Shown here piece by piece: positions 1 to 8,533 of a DNA stretch of 62,900 bases. Position 1 is the stretch's first letter; every line of letters begins with the position of its first letter. This DNA comes from Bacteroidales bacterium (GTDB lineage Bacteria; Bacteroidota; Bacteroidia; Bacteroidales; VadinHA17): NCBI GenBank assembly GCA_003141895.1, contig PLNT01000007.1, forward strand, positions 311,891 through 374,790. Reading direction: 5' to 3'. Made by a program: the position numbers and the translations under genes. The notes under the pieces are model-generated. The model was not told where the DNA came from, ran no database searches, and saw nothing but the letters and a program-made list of their open reading frames with translations.

Positions 1-42
1 AAATCGGCTTCTCTGCCTTGCTATTATTACCAAAAAATACCG

Positions 43-70
43 TGTCATCCTGAACGGAGCGAAGGATCTC
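43..70 (+). repeat. Dispersed intergenic repeat, left copy
   Basis: This 28-bp stretch begins TGTCATCCTGA and ends GCGAAGGATCTC. A diverged copy in inverted orientation lies at 62826-62853, agreeing at about 23 of 28 positions. The element sits outside coding sequence and resembles a short repeat often seen between genes in Bacteroidota genomes. Its role is unknown. Confidence 0.55.
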
Positions 71-163
71 CTTATCTTTTTTAGAAATTATTGCATTCTG
101 AATAATGTATTTTACATTAATTTATTTTCTCTTATTTTTACTTATCAATAATATTAATTAGAA

Positions 164-1027
164 ATGTCATACTTAAAAAGAGCATTTTTTACAAGGTTTC
201 AAACGATTACTTATTTTCTATTGTGTTTAAGTCTTGTTTGTTCCGGACAGGCACAAAAAAAGAATCCGGATTTTAAAGTTATTGCATTCTATACTGCAAA
301 AAACGACCTGGCCCATATCAGTTTTGTACATGAGGCAAACAGGTGGTTTGCCAAAATTGCCAACCAATATAATTTTGTTTACGACTCTACAAATAACTGG
401 AATGAAATGAATGATTCATTCCTTTCCTGGTACCAGGTGGTGATTTTTCTCGATACACGGCCTGATTCTCTATCGCAAAGAGAAGCTTTCAGGAAATACA
501 TGGAGACAGGTGGCGCATGGCTTGGATTCCATTTTGCCGGTTTTGCTCTTACTCCTTCTGCTATTCCCCAGAACTGGGACTGGTATCATAACACTTTCCT
601 CGGGTCAGGACAATATAAGGGAAATACCTGGCGGCCTACAACTGCAATTTTAAGAGTCGAAGACCAGAAGCATCCTGCAACTATCGATCTTCCTGAAACA
701 TTTACTGCTTCACCGAATGAATGGTACAAATGGGAAAATGACCTGAGAAAAAACCCTGACATAAAAATTCTGGTATCAATAGACTCAGCAAGTTTCCCGC
801 TCGGAACGGGACCGAAACTTTATGAGATATGGCATCACGGTTATTATCCTGTGGTATGGACAAATAAAAATTATAAGATGCTCTACGTAAATATGGGACA
901 TAATGATATTGATTATGATAACAAGACAAATAAAGAGCTATCATTTACATTCAATAATAAAATCCAGGATAAATTAGTAATAGACGCTCTGTTGTGGTTG
1001 GGGAAAGCCGGCAAGGTTAGAAAATGA
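164..1027 (+). CDS. Secreted ThuA-like domain protein
   Basis: A 287-residue exported protein. The N-terminus is basic, then hydrophobic (FLLCLSLVCSGQAQ), with likely signal-peptidase cleavage near residue 30. The mature part reads as a ThuA-like, glutamine-amidotransferase-type fold: a first strand (KVIAFYTAKND), an early histidine-rich segment, the strand YQVVIFLDTRP, and a conserved GGAWLGFHFAG turn near residue 120. A late motif, WHHGYYPVVWTNKNYKMLYVNMGH, fits the family. ThuA-like proteins in Bacteroidota usually lie near sugar-degradation genes and their exact reaction is mostly unproven. It stands alone here; the next gene is convergent. The ATG at 164 is chosen because it gives a proper signal peptide. 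Confidence 0.75.
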   Translation: MSYLKRAFFTRFQTITYFLLCLSLVCSGQAQKKNPDFKVIAFYTAKNDLAHISFVHEANRWFAKIANQYNFVYDSTNNWNEMNDSFLSWYQVVIFLDTRPDSLSQREAFRKYMETGGAWLGFHFAGFALTPSAIPQNWDWYHNTFLGSGQYKGNTWRPTTAILRVEDQKHPATIDLPETFTASPNEWYKWENDLRKNPDIKILVSIDSASFPLGTGPKLYEIWHHGYYPVVWTNKNYKMLYVNMGHNDIDYDNKTNKELSFTFNNKIQDKLVIDALLWLGKAGKVRK

Positions 1028-1105
1028 CGGGGAGATTTGTAGAACAAGAGACTAGCAGATTCTAAAACTTTTTGAAAACTTAAAGAGATTACCTTCGAAC
1101 TGAGA

Positions 1106-2119
1106 TCAGTAAGGGATCTTAAAATAGAAAGTACTTCCTTTTTCCTCTTCGCTTTCCACCCAGATTTTACCACACTGTTTTTCAATGAATTCTTTGCAGA
1201 GCAGTAATCCAAGTCCGGAACTGGATTCACCTTCCGTTCCTTTTCTGCTTGTTTTTTCATTTAACAGAAAGAGTTTGCTTATCATATCCTGATCCATGCC
1301 GATTCCTGTGTCCTTTATCTTTATTTCAACAGAATTATTCCCTGATAAAGAAGCTGAAACTTTTACTTTTCCTCCAACAGGTGTGAACTTAACGGCATTA
1401 GAAACAAGGTTTCTGACAACAGTCTCAAACATATGTTCATCAGCAATTACCTGCAGATCGTCAGAAACGGAAAGGTCAATTTTAATTCCTTTCTTTCTTG
1501 CCAGAGGCAAAACAATATCACTACCTGCATCAATAGCCTTTCTTAAATTGATCTTTTCCGGTTTGAAGTCAATCGTACCGCGTTTTAAACGCGACCACTC
1601 AAGCAGGTTTTCAAGAAGTCGGTAAATATTTGATGCGTCTTTCCCCATACCGGTTGTAAGATCCCTGACCTCTTCGTTTGTCATTGTTTGAAAATCGTTC
1701 CTTAATATTTCCGTTATTGAAACGAAAGCGCTCATTGGTCCACGCAGATCATGTGCAATTATTGAAAAGAACTTATCTTTTTCGGCATTCGATTTTGAAA
1801 GTTCTTCATTACGTTTTTTAATCTCTTCTTCTGCTTGCTTGCGATCAATGGCCATTGCTATCTGGCTTCCGACAGAAATCAGAAATTGGAGATCCTGTTC
1901 CGAATAGACATTTTCCTTTTCGTAATGTTGAAGAACGAGAACTCCTATTACTTTCGATGGCGTTTGAAGTGGGACCCCTATCCATGAAGGAGAAGAAGTC
2001 CCAACCAACTCCACTTCATTTTGTGCTTTTAGCTGATCAAATAATTTCCTGGTAACCAATGTCGGTACTCCTGTTCGAAAGACATAAGAACTCAAGCTCT
2101 TTTTCATTGCTATAGGCAA
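1106..2119 (-). pseudogene. Histidine kinase 3' part (GAF, HisKA, HATPase), broken gene
   Basis: This is the C-terminal half of a sensor kinase. It carries the end of a GAF domain (near GVPLQTPSKVIGVLVLQHYE), a coiled linker, a HisKA domain with H-box IIAHDLRGPMSAF, and a HATPase_c domain with N-box (VRNLVSNAVKFTP), DTGIGM and GLGLLL. The nominal start at 2119 is a TTG inside the GAF domain. The same frame stays open to 2230 and encodes earlier GAF sequence (YADNCFVALHDENTG), so the start is not natural. The upstream PAS half (2178-3167) is in another frame and stops inside the GAF coding sequence. Together they are one kinase gene that lost an internal segment and the reading frame. Translation of this half alone is unlikely. 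Confidence 0.85.
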
Positions 2120-2177
2120 GGGTGCCTTATCGAACTTGTCAACCCAGTAAGGAAAGCAGAAAAGGCCGGTGTTTTCA

Positions 2178-3167
2178 TCATGAAGAGCAACGAAACAATT
2201 GTCTGCATAAAGGACTTTGGGTACTGGCTTTCAACATTTCATCTGCCGATTCAAACCCCATTATGTCAGCATAAGCTGTGTTGCATTGAAGTAATTGCCC
2301 GTCAATAGTTGAAACAAAATTACCTGCAAGGTCTTCATTAAATAATCTACGGTAGAGTTCCTCGCTATCTCTAAGTATTTTCTCTTTTGTTTTGCTCTCT
2401 GTGATGTCATTTCCTGAACTGATTGTTCCTGTTGCTTTCCCATCGAAATCTTTGACTATGGCATTATGCCATAGCAATGTCTTTATTTCCCCGCTTTTTG
2501 ATTTAACAGTGTTTTCATAGTTTTCAGTATTCCTGATATCTCCATTCATCAGTTTTTCGAAAATATCAAATACTTCATTTAAAATTTCTTCAGGTAAACA
2601 GGTTTTGAACCAATTCTTTCCAATAAGTTCACCTTGATTATAGCCAAGCAATTTGTGTCCACTGTCGTTCAACATGACGATGTTGCCAAGAACATCGATA
2701 GATAAAATTAACTCAGCAGCAACATTCAGGTAATTTTCCGTAGTTTTCTTACTCTTCTCCAATGCTATCTCCATCTGCTTTTGCTCGGTGATGTCTTTTA
2801 TATAAGCTATAACTCCAACGATTTCCTTATTTTGCCAGACAGGATTCCAATTGAACTCGTAATATATATCTGGGTCGGGCTGATGCTGAATTTCCGAAAA
2901 TATTTCTCCAGCTAATGCACGATCCATGCTTTGTTTTGCCAGTTTTCTTAATTCCGGTATTTGCATGCAATCAAGGAGATTCATTCCAATTTCAATATCA
3001 GCATTCCATACTTTTTTCATCTCCTCACGATGCATTTCATTAAATGCCGTGTAACAATAAGCATTATCTAATGAAAAAATAATAATATCCCTGAGACTAT
3101 TAATAATGGCTGTGAGAAGTCGGATTTGAGATTTTAATTCTTCTTCTACCTGTTTAGGTTCATTCAT
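2178..3167 (-). pseudogene. Histidine kinase 5' part (PAS domains), broken gene
   Basis: This is the N-terminal part of the kinase whose 3' part lies at 1106-2119. It starts MNEPKQVEEELKSQ and contains two full PAS/PAC units, recognisable by linker signatures such as VIAYIKDITEQKQME and TGTISSGNDITESKTKEK. A third PAS begins near residue 270 (RRLFNEDLAGNFVSTIDGQL) and breaks off after ADEMLKAST. The last residues to the TGA at 2178-2180 are out-of-frame GAF sequence. The remainder of PAS3 and the start of GAF are missing, so a deletion with a non-multiple-of-three length joined PAS3 to GAF around 2220-2230. No transmembrane segment is visible, so the ancestral kinase was probably cytoplasmic. 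Confidence 0.85.
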
Positions 3168-3286
3168 TTATCCATCAGTGTTAAAACCTTAAAGTTACAG
3201 AATCGTTGTCAATATGTAGTTGAGTGTGGTAGCCGACTATTTCGGTCGAAGGCCGAAGGTAATCTCCTTCTCATTTTACGAGCCAA

Positions 3287-4948
3287 TTATTTTCCTGTAA
3301 TATTAAGAGTTCCGACATAATAATTCGGATCAACTTTAATAACTGCATTTTCAACATCAAGATTAAGATAGCTCATATACGCGGTTGGCTTAACCATCAT
3401 CTCCTTCCCCGACACATATATTTTTACCGGCATGGTAAACCCGGGAACGCAGTTATTCCATCTGAAGGATAGCACATTCCCTTTTACAAAATACTCAAAA
3501 ATCGGAACTCTTATATCTCTAAGATATTGGTCAAACACAGGTTTAAGATCGATCCCGGTTTTCTCAGACAGATAATTTTCTATCTGCGAACCTTTAACAA
3601 CCTTATGATAAAAATCTTTATTCATACCTCGAAGAATATTTCTCCATTTATCATCATCATTTAGCATTTGTCTGATCATATGAAGCATATTTCCTCCTTT
3701 ATAGTACATATCACCTGAGCCTTCATGATTGACATTATAAATACCAATTATTGGTTTGTCATTTTGTATATTACTTCTTGTACCCAAAACGTATTCACTC
3801 CCGGCTTCCTTGTCATAGTAATATTCAACATAGAGGCTTTCGGCATAATTACCAAAACTCTCATGTATCCACATGTCAGCCACGTCCTCATATGTAATAC
3901 TATTTGCATACCACTCGTGGGCCGATTCATGGATAATGATGAAATCGAATTTTAATCCCCATCCGGAATTGCTCAGATCGACTCCTCTGTAACCATTCTG
4001 AAAACCATTCCCATAAGTCACAGAGCTCTGGTGTTCCATCCCCAGATACGGCACTTCCACCAGTTTATAACCATCTTCATAAAAAGGATAGGGTCCAAAC
4101 CAATGTTCAAAAGCCGCCAGCATCATCGGGGCTTGTTTAAATTGTAGCTTTGCTTTTTCAAGATCTTCTTTCAGAACATAATAATTACAATCGAGTGGTC
4201 CTTTTTCGCCATTAAAAATTTCTGAGAAATGGGCATAGTCTGCAATGTTAATATTCACACCGTAATTATTTATTGGGTTTGCAACGAACCAATTGTATGT
4301 CATTGTCTTATTCTTTTGTTTTATGATGCTCCTTAACCGTCCATTAGAAACATCCATCAGGTTAGCCGGAACATTAACACTGATAAGCATACTATCAGGT
4401 TCATCATACATATGGTCTTTACATGGCCACCATAAACTGGCTCCATCACCCTGGCATGATGAAGCAACGAAAGGCAGACCGTTTTTATCTTTTTTCCATG
4501 TTATACCTCCGCTCCACGGGGGTCTGAGAGATACTTTTGGTTTTCCTCCGTAAGTAAGAACAACTGAATTGATCTTTCCCTGTTCCTGTTTTTCAACAAG
4601 TTCAATCCAGTAAACATTACCTTCTCTCTTAAACTTCAGTTCATTGCTATTCTGAACTGCCATTGTTATTTTCAACGGCTCCTGCAAGTCGATCTGCATA
4701 ATACGGGCAGGTTGCAAAACTCTGTATGTTACTGTATTAGTCCCGTTTATGCTGCTATCTGCCGGATTTATAGCAATATCAAGATGATAGTAAGTCAGAT
4801 CCCACCATGCCCTTTCAGGTGTTATTGATCCTCGAAGTGTATCCTGATGAGTAAATAACCTGTCAGGAGGCGCCTTATATTGAGCATTAACCGGCAAAAA
4901 ATTTAAGACTGAAATAAAAATAACAAGGATACCCGAAAGTCTATTCAT
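3287..4948 (-). CDS. Secreted M1-family metallo-aminopeptidase
   Basis: A zinc aminopeptidase of the gluzincin M1 family. The ATG at 4948 starts a clean signal peptide (MNRLSGILVIFISVLNFLPVNA); an in-frame ATG nine codons upstream is less likely. The N-terminal beta domain is followed by the exopeptidase motif in the variant form GMEHQ, which binds the free N-terminus. The zinc motif HESAH is at about residues 340-344 and the third ligand Glu at about 363 (WIHESFGNYAE). At about 550 residues it lacks the long C-terminal helical domain of PepN-type enzymes, as is common for exported Bacteroidota members. The protein probably trims peptides in the periplasm or outside the cell. It is a single gene with no evident operon partner. 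Confidence 0.9.
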   Translation of the reverse strand: MNRLSGILVIFISVLNFLPVNAQYKAPPDRLFTHQDTLRGSITPERAWWDLTYYHLDIAINPADSSINGTNTVTYRVLQPARIMQIDLQEPLKITMAVQNSNELKFKREGNVYWIELVEKQEQGKINSVVLTYGGKPKVSLRPPWSGGITWKKDKNGLPFVASSCQGDGASLWWPCKDHMYDEPDSMLISVNVPANLMDVSNGRLRSIIKQKNKTMTYNWFVANPINNYGVNINIADYAHFSEIFNGEKGPLDCNYYVLKEDLEKAKLQFKQAPMMLAAFEHWFGPYPFYEDGYKLVEVPYLGMEHQSSVTYGNGFQNGYRGVDLSNSGWGLKFDFIIIHESAHEWYANSITYEDVADMWIHESFGNYAESLYVEYYYDKEAGSEYVLGTRSNIQNDKPIIGIYNVNHEGSGDMYYKGGNMLHMIRQMLNDDDKWRNILRGMNKDFYHKVVKGSQIENYLSEKTGIDLKPVFDQYLRDIRVPIFEYFVKGNVLSFRWNNCVPGFTMPVKIYVSGKEMMVKPTAYMSYLNLDVENAVIKVDPNYYVGTLNITGK

Positions 4949-5132
4949 GGATGTTAATTTTAAGATAAGAAGCAAAAGTAAAAATATAAGTCCATAAAGT
5001 CTAAAAAGTCTTTAAAGTCTTAAAGGTCGTGTCTGACTTTTAACTTTCGACTTTGAACTTTTTAATCCCAAGCCAGACGAGGGATCGACTGAATTTAACT
5101 ACTTTAGAGAAAATTTTCAAAAAGATAATAAT

Positions 5133-7676
5133 ATGAAAAAAGTATCAATCTTGCCATTTTTATTGATCCTGATAACAATCTGTATCAGTGATGCTTTAAT
5201 GGCACAGGATTCACCCAGGTCACGCGAATCTTTTAACCTGGGCTGGAAATTTGTAAAGTATTTTAATGCATCTGATGAAAAGATTTCGACGGATAAAGAA
5301 CCTGAGAATCTTCAATTGCCATCTGTTAATGACAATAACTGGAGATCACTTGACCTGCCTCACGATTGGGCAATTGAAGGTCCATTCAGCGATACACTGG
5401 AAAATAATACCGGATTGCTCCCATGGAAAGGGATCGGCTGGTATAGAAAACATTTCAATCTCAGCGCGAATGATAAAGGTAAACGAATATATATGGACTT
5501 TGACGGAGCCATGGCTAATGCGAAAGTCTGGATGAACGGGAAATATGTTGGAGAATGGCCATACGGATATACATCATTCCGTCTTGATCTGACTCCTTAT
5601 ATTGTTTCCGGAGAAAATATTATTGCTGTTCGGCTCGATACAAAAAACTGGGATTCAAGGTGGTACCCAGGAGCAGGAATCTACAGGAATGTGTGGCTTG
5701 TAAAGACTTCACAATTGCATATTGCTGATAATGGCGTATTCTGCACAACTCCTGAAATCAAGAAAGACAAAGCCATGCTGAGTGTACAGGCTGAAGTGGA
5801 AAATCACTTAAACGAATCTTTACCTGTTACTGTGAAAACGCTTGTCTACAAACTGAATGATAAATTTGAGCCCTCAGCCTCACCTATAGCAGAATCTGTA
5901 GTTGTAACTTCAACGATCCCGGCCACGGGGAATCATAATTTCAGATTGGATATTCCGGTTAAAGAACCAGTCCTGTGGGATATTGATAAGCCGGAACTTT
6001 ACCGGGTTGCAGTAATAGTAATGCAGGGGAATACAATTTCTGACAAATATGAAACCAATTTTGGCTTCAGGACTTTGAATTTTACGGCAAGGAACGGTTT
6101 TTTGCTCAATGGAAAAAGAGTTCAGGTAAATGGTGTCTGTAATCATCACGATTTGGGAGCACTCGGCGCAGCTTTTAATATAAGCGCCGCTGCCAGGCAG
6201 CTGTCAATTCTGAAAGAAATGGGATGCAACGCAATAAGGACAAGCCATAATCCTCCGGCACCTGAACTTGTAGACCTGTGCGATAAAATGGGATTCCTGA
6301 TAATGGTTGAAGCATTTGACTGCTGGAGAATCGGCAAGGGGCCAAAAGATTACAATCTGGTATTCGATGCATGGCATGAAGAAGATCTGAGAGCAATGGT
6401 GCGCCGCGATCGCAACCATCCTTCTGTATTCATGTGGAGCATTGGAAACGAAGTACCCGATCAGGGTCACCCTTATCTGGCAAGAGCGCTAAATGCAATA
6501 GTAAAATCTGAAGATAATACACGTCCGGTAACAGCAGGTTGCGACAGTGGCCCTTCCGGAACAAATGGATTTCAACTTACGCTGGATGTGTTTGGCATAA
6601 ATTACCATCTTAATGATTATAAGAGATTTTTTGATCTTAAAGACAATGATAATCTGGGTCTGATATCAACTGAATCAGCATCAACAGTAAGCTCAAGAGG
6701 TGAATACTTCTTCCCTATCGTGCAAGGCGATCTGAATAATAATCTTCCCGGAAAGGGAATCTTCCAGATAACTTCATATGATGTTGCTTACCCGTCATGG
6801 GCCACAACACCCGACCAGCAATGGACACTTCTCGATAAATATCCTGCGTCAATGGGTGAATTCGTATGGACCGGCTTCGATTATATTGGCGAACCCACCC
6901 CATATTATGGCGATCTGACAGGACTTAAACCAAATACTCAGGCATATAATGAAACACTTAAAATGCTTGAAAAAAATGGAGTAAAAGAAGTTCCTTCAAG
7001 AAGCAGCTATTTTGGGATAATGGATCTTGCCGGATTTAAGAAAGACAGGTTCTATTTATATCAATCAAGATGGAGACCAGAAGTTCCAATGGCTCACATT
7101 CTTCCCCACTGGAACTGGCCAGAAAGGAAAGGACTTGTTACTCCTGTTCATGTTTATACATCCGGTGATGAAGCAGAACTATTCCTGAACGGGAAATCTC
7201 TTGGCAGAAAGAAAAAAGGCGAATTTGAATATCGTCTGAAATGGGATGATGTTGTGTATCAGCCTGGCGAGCTTAAGGTGATTGCTTATAAGAACGGTGC
7301 TAAATGGGCTGAAGATGTAATGCGTACAACAGAAAAAGCTTCACAACTTTCTATTGTCGCTGACAAACCAGTTGTTCATCCTGATGGGACTGATCTTATC
7401 TTTATTACTGTTAGGATTGATGATAAAAATAAACTTCTTGTGCCAGGGAGTAATAACCAGCTCAATTTCAGTATCGAAGGTCCCGGAAAAATTGTGGCTA
7501 CTGATAATGGTGATGCGTCCAGTCACGAATCATTCCAATCCAAAACAAAGAAAGCTTATAACGGAATGTGCCTGGTAATAGTTGCTGCTGAAAAAGGAGC
7601 AAAAGGATCATTTACGGTTAAAGCAGAATCAAAAGGATTAAAAACAGCAAGTGTGAAAGTGGATATTGCCGATTAA
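5133..7676 (+). CDS. Glycoside hydrolase family 2 (beta-galactosidase-like), secreted
   Basis: An 847-residue GH2 enzyme. A signal peptide (about residues 1-25, ending ALMAQ) is followed by the jelly-roll sugar-binding domain (WRSLDLPHDWAIEGPF; PGAGIYRNVWL), an immunoglobulin-like domain and the TIM barrel. The proposed acid/base is Glu440 in WSIGNEVPD and the nucleophile Glu514 in LISTESAS, a spacing close to that of LacZ. Further barrel motifs are RTSHNPP and GEFVWTGFDYIGEPTPY. The C-terminus holds DUF4982 and a final Ig-like GH2 domain. Family members cleave beta-galactosides, beta-glucuronides or related links, and the sequence alone does not fix the substrate. No SusC/SusD pair is adjacent, so it is not in a classical polysaccharide-utilisation locus here. 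Confidence 0.9.
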   Translation: MKKVSILPFLLILITICISDALMAQDSPRSRESFNLGWKFVKYFNASDEKISTDKEPENLQLPSVNDNNWRSLDLPHDWAIEGPFSDTLENNTGLLPWKGIGWYRKHFNLSANDKGKRIYMDFDGAMANAKVWMNGKYVGEWPYGYTSFRLDLTPYIVSGENIIAVRLDTKNWDSRWYPGAGIYRNVWLVKTSQLHIADNGVFCTTPEIKKDKAMLSVQAEVENHLNESLPVTVKTLVYKLNDKFEPSASPIAESVVVTSTIPATGNHNFRLDIPVKEPVLWDIDKPELYRVAVIVMQGNTISDKYETNFGFRTLNFTARNGFLLNGKRVQVNGVCNHHDLGALGAAFNISAAARQLSILKEMGCNAIRTSHNPPAPELVDLCDKMGFLIMVEAFDCWRIGKGPKDYNLVFDAWHEEDLRAMVRRDRNHPSVFMWSIGNEVPDQGHPYLARALNAIVKSEDNTRPVTAGCDSGPSGTNGFQLTLDVFGINYHLNDYKRFFDLKDNDNLGLISTESASTVSSRGEYFFPIVQGDLNNNLPGKGIFQITSYDVAYPSWATTPDQQWTLLDKYPASMGEFVWTGFDYIGEPTPYYGDLTGLKPNTQAYNETLKMLEKNGVKEVPSRSSYFGIMDLAGFKKDRFYLYQSRWRPEVPMAHILPHWNWPERKGLVTPVHVYTSGDEAELFLNGKSLGRKKKGEFEYRLKWDDVVYQPGELKVIAYKNGAKWAEDVMRTTEKASQLSIVADKPVVHPDGTDLIFITVRIDDKNKLLVPGSNNQLNFSIEGPGKIVATDNGDASSHESFQSKTKKAYNGMCLVIVAAEKGAKGSFTVKAESKGLKTASVKVDIAD

Positions 7677-7840
7677 TTGCCCCCTGAGGCGCACCCCCTG
7701 CCGCTGCGCTCCCGATAGCTATCGGGATGTCCCCCTAAAGGGGGACTAATTCGGAGTCTTAACTGAATTTATAAAAGGACTGGGAATTTACCACCCCTGC
7801 CTACCGGCAGGCAGGCTTTAGGGGGGCAGGGGGGCTAATT
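7677..7840. repeat. Intergenic hairpin-repeat cluster
   Basis: The gap after the GH2 gene is packed with GC-rich inverted repeats unlike the AT-rich surroundings. A perfect 18-bp palindrome lies at 7710-7727 (centre GATAGCTATC). A 7-bp stem GTCCCCC/GGGGGAC with loop TAAA lies at 7729-7746, and a CCTGCCTACCGGCAGGCAGG-type hairpin at about 7797-7816 is followed by G-runs. Related G/C-rich pieces recur at 8478-8533. They may act as transcription terminators but look mainly like dispersed repeats. Confidence 0.6.
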
Positions 7841-7889
7841 TCTTTGTGAACTCTGTGGTTAATGGTTTTTAGATGTCTTCAGCATTTAA

Positions 7890-8372
7890 TTAGCCTATAC
7901 GTTTTGTATAGAATAATTTATCATCTCCATCCGTATAAAAATCCTTCAGGCTGGCCTCAAGCTCGAAATTGTTGTTTATATAGAAAGCTCTGGTGGGTGC
8001 ATAATGCTCCAGTCCTGAGGTTTCTGCTATAAGTATTTTGCAACCCATTTTTCTTACCTGGTTGCAGGTTTCCTCAAGAAGCTTTTTGCCGATCCCTTTA
8101 CCACGATAATCGTTGTGTGTAGCTATCCAATACAGATCAAAACTCGTAGTAGACATAGTAATCGGCCCATAACATGAATAGGCAGCAGTCACACCGTCAA
8201 CTTCCGCAAAAACAAAATAATATCCTGTTGATTCACCGTGACTTAGACGTTCTGCAACCAATTCAGCTGCAATTTCTACCTCATGATCATAGAAAAATTT
8301 TGTGGATTCAACAATTTCCATAACACGTTTTATGTCGCTTTTTACCGGAGTTGTTCTGAATTTGATGTCCAT
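7890..8372 (-). CDS. GNAT-family N-acetyltransferase
   Basis: About 160 residues from the ATG at 8372 (MDIKFRTTPVKSDI). An upstream in-frame ATG at 8426 would add 18 unconvincing residues. GNAT features are clear: strands 2-3 around YYFVFAEVDGVTAAYSCYG, strand 4 FDLYWIATHNDYRGKGIGKKLLEE with the acetyl-CoA pyrophosphate loop RGKGIG, then KILIAETSG and the C-terminal AFYINNNFELEASLKDFY. It probably acetylates an amine on a small molecule or protein; the substrate is unknown. It lies just downstream of, and in the same direction as, the M28 peptidase gene, but a GC-rich repeat-containing gap of about 160 bp separates them, so co-transcription is uncertain. Confidence 0.88.
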   Translation of the reverse strand: MDIKFRTTPVKSDIKRVMEIVESTKFFYDHEVEIAAELVAERLSHGESTGYYFVFAEVDGVTAAYSCYGPITMSTTSFDLYWIATHNDYRGKGIGKKLLEETCNQVRKMGCKILIAETSGLEHYAPTRAFYINNNFELEASLKDFYTDGDDKLFYTKRIG

Positions 8373-8477
8373 AATTAAAAGTTTAGAGTTGAAAGGTTTA
8401 AATATATCGTGAAATATGTCTAACACATATTTCAGCGTAAAGGTTAAAAAAAATATTCAAATCACACTAAATCCCAA

Positions 8478-8533
8478 TACCCCCTCGCGCTTCGCACGGT
8501 CCACCTAAAGGGGGACAGCCGCGCAGAGGGGGT
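8478..8533. repeat. GC-rich intergenic repeat related to 7677-7840
   Basis: The sequence contains ACCCCCTCGCGCTTCGCACGG, CACCTAAAGGGGGACAGCC and GCGCAGAGGGGGT. These resemble the CCCCCTAAAGGGGG motifs after the GH2 gene. It separates the peptidase gene from the GNAT gene and may attenuate read-through. Confidence 0.5.

Noticed and set aside
7677-7840. Considered as a CRISPR array
   Set aside because: The units are self-complementary and not spaced by unique spacers; no cas gene is near.
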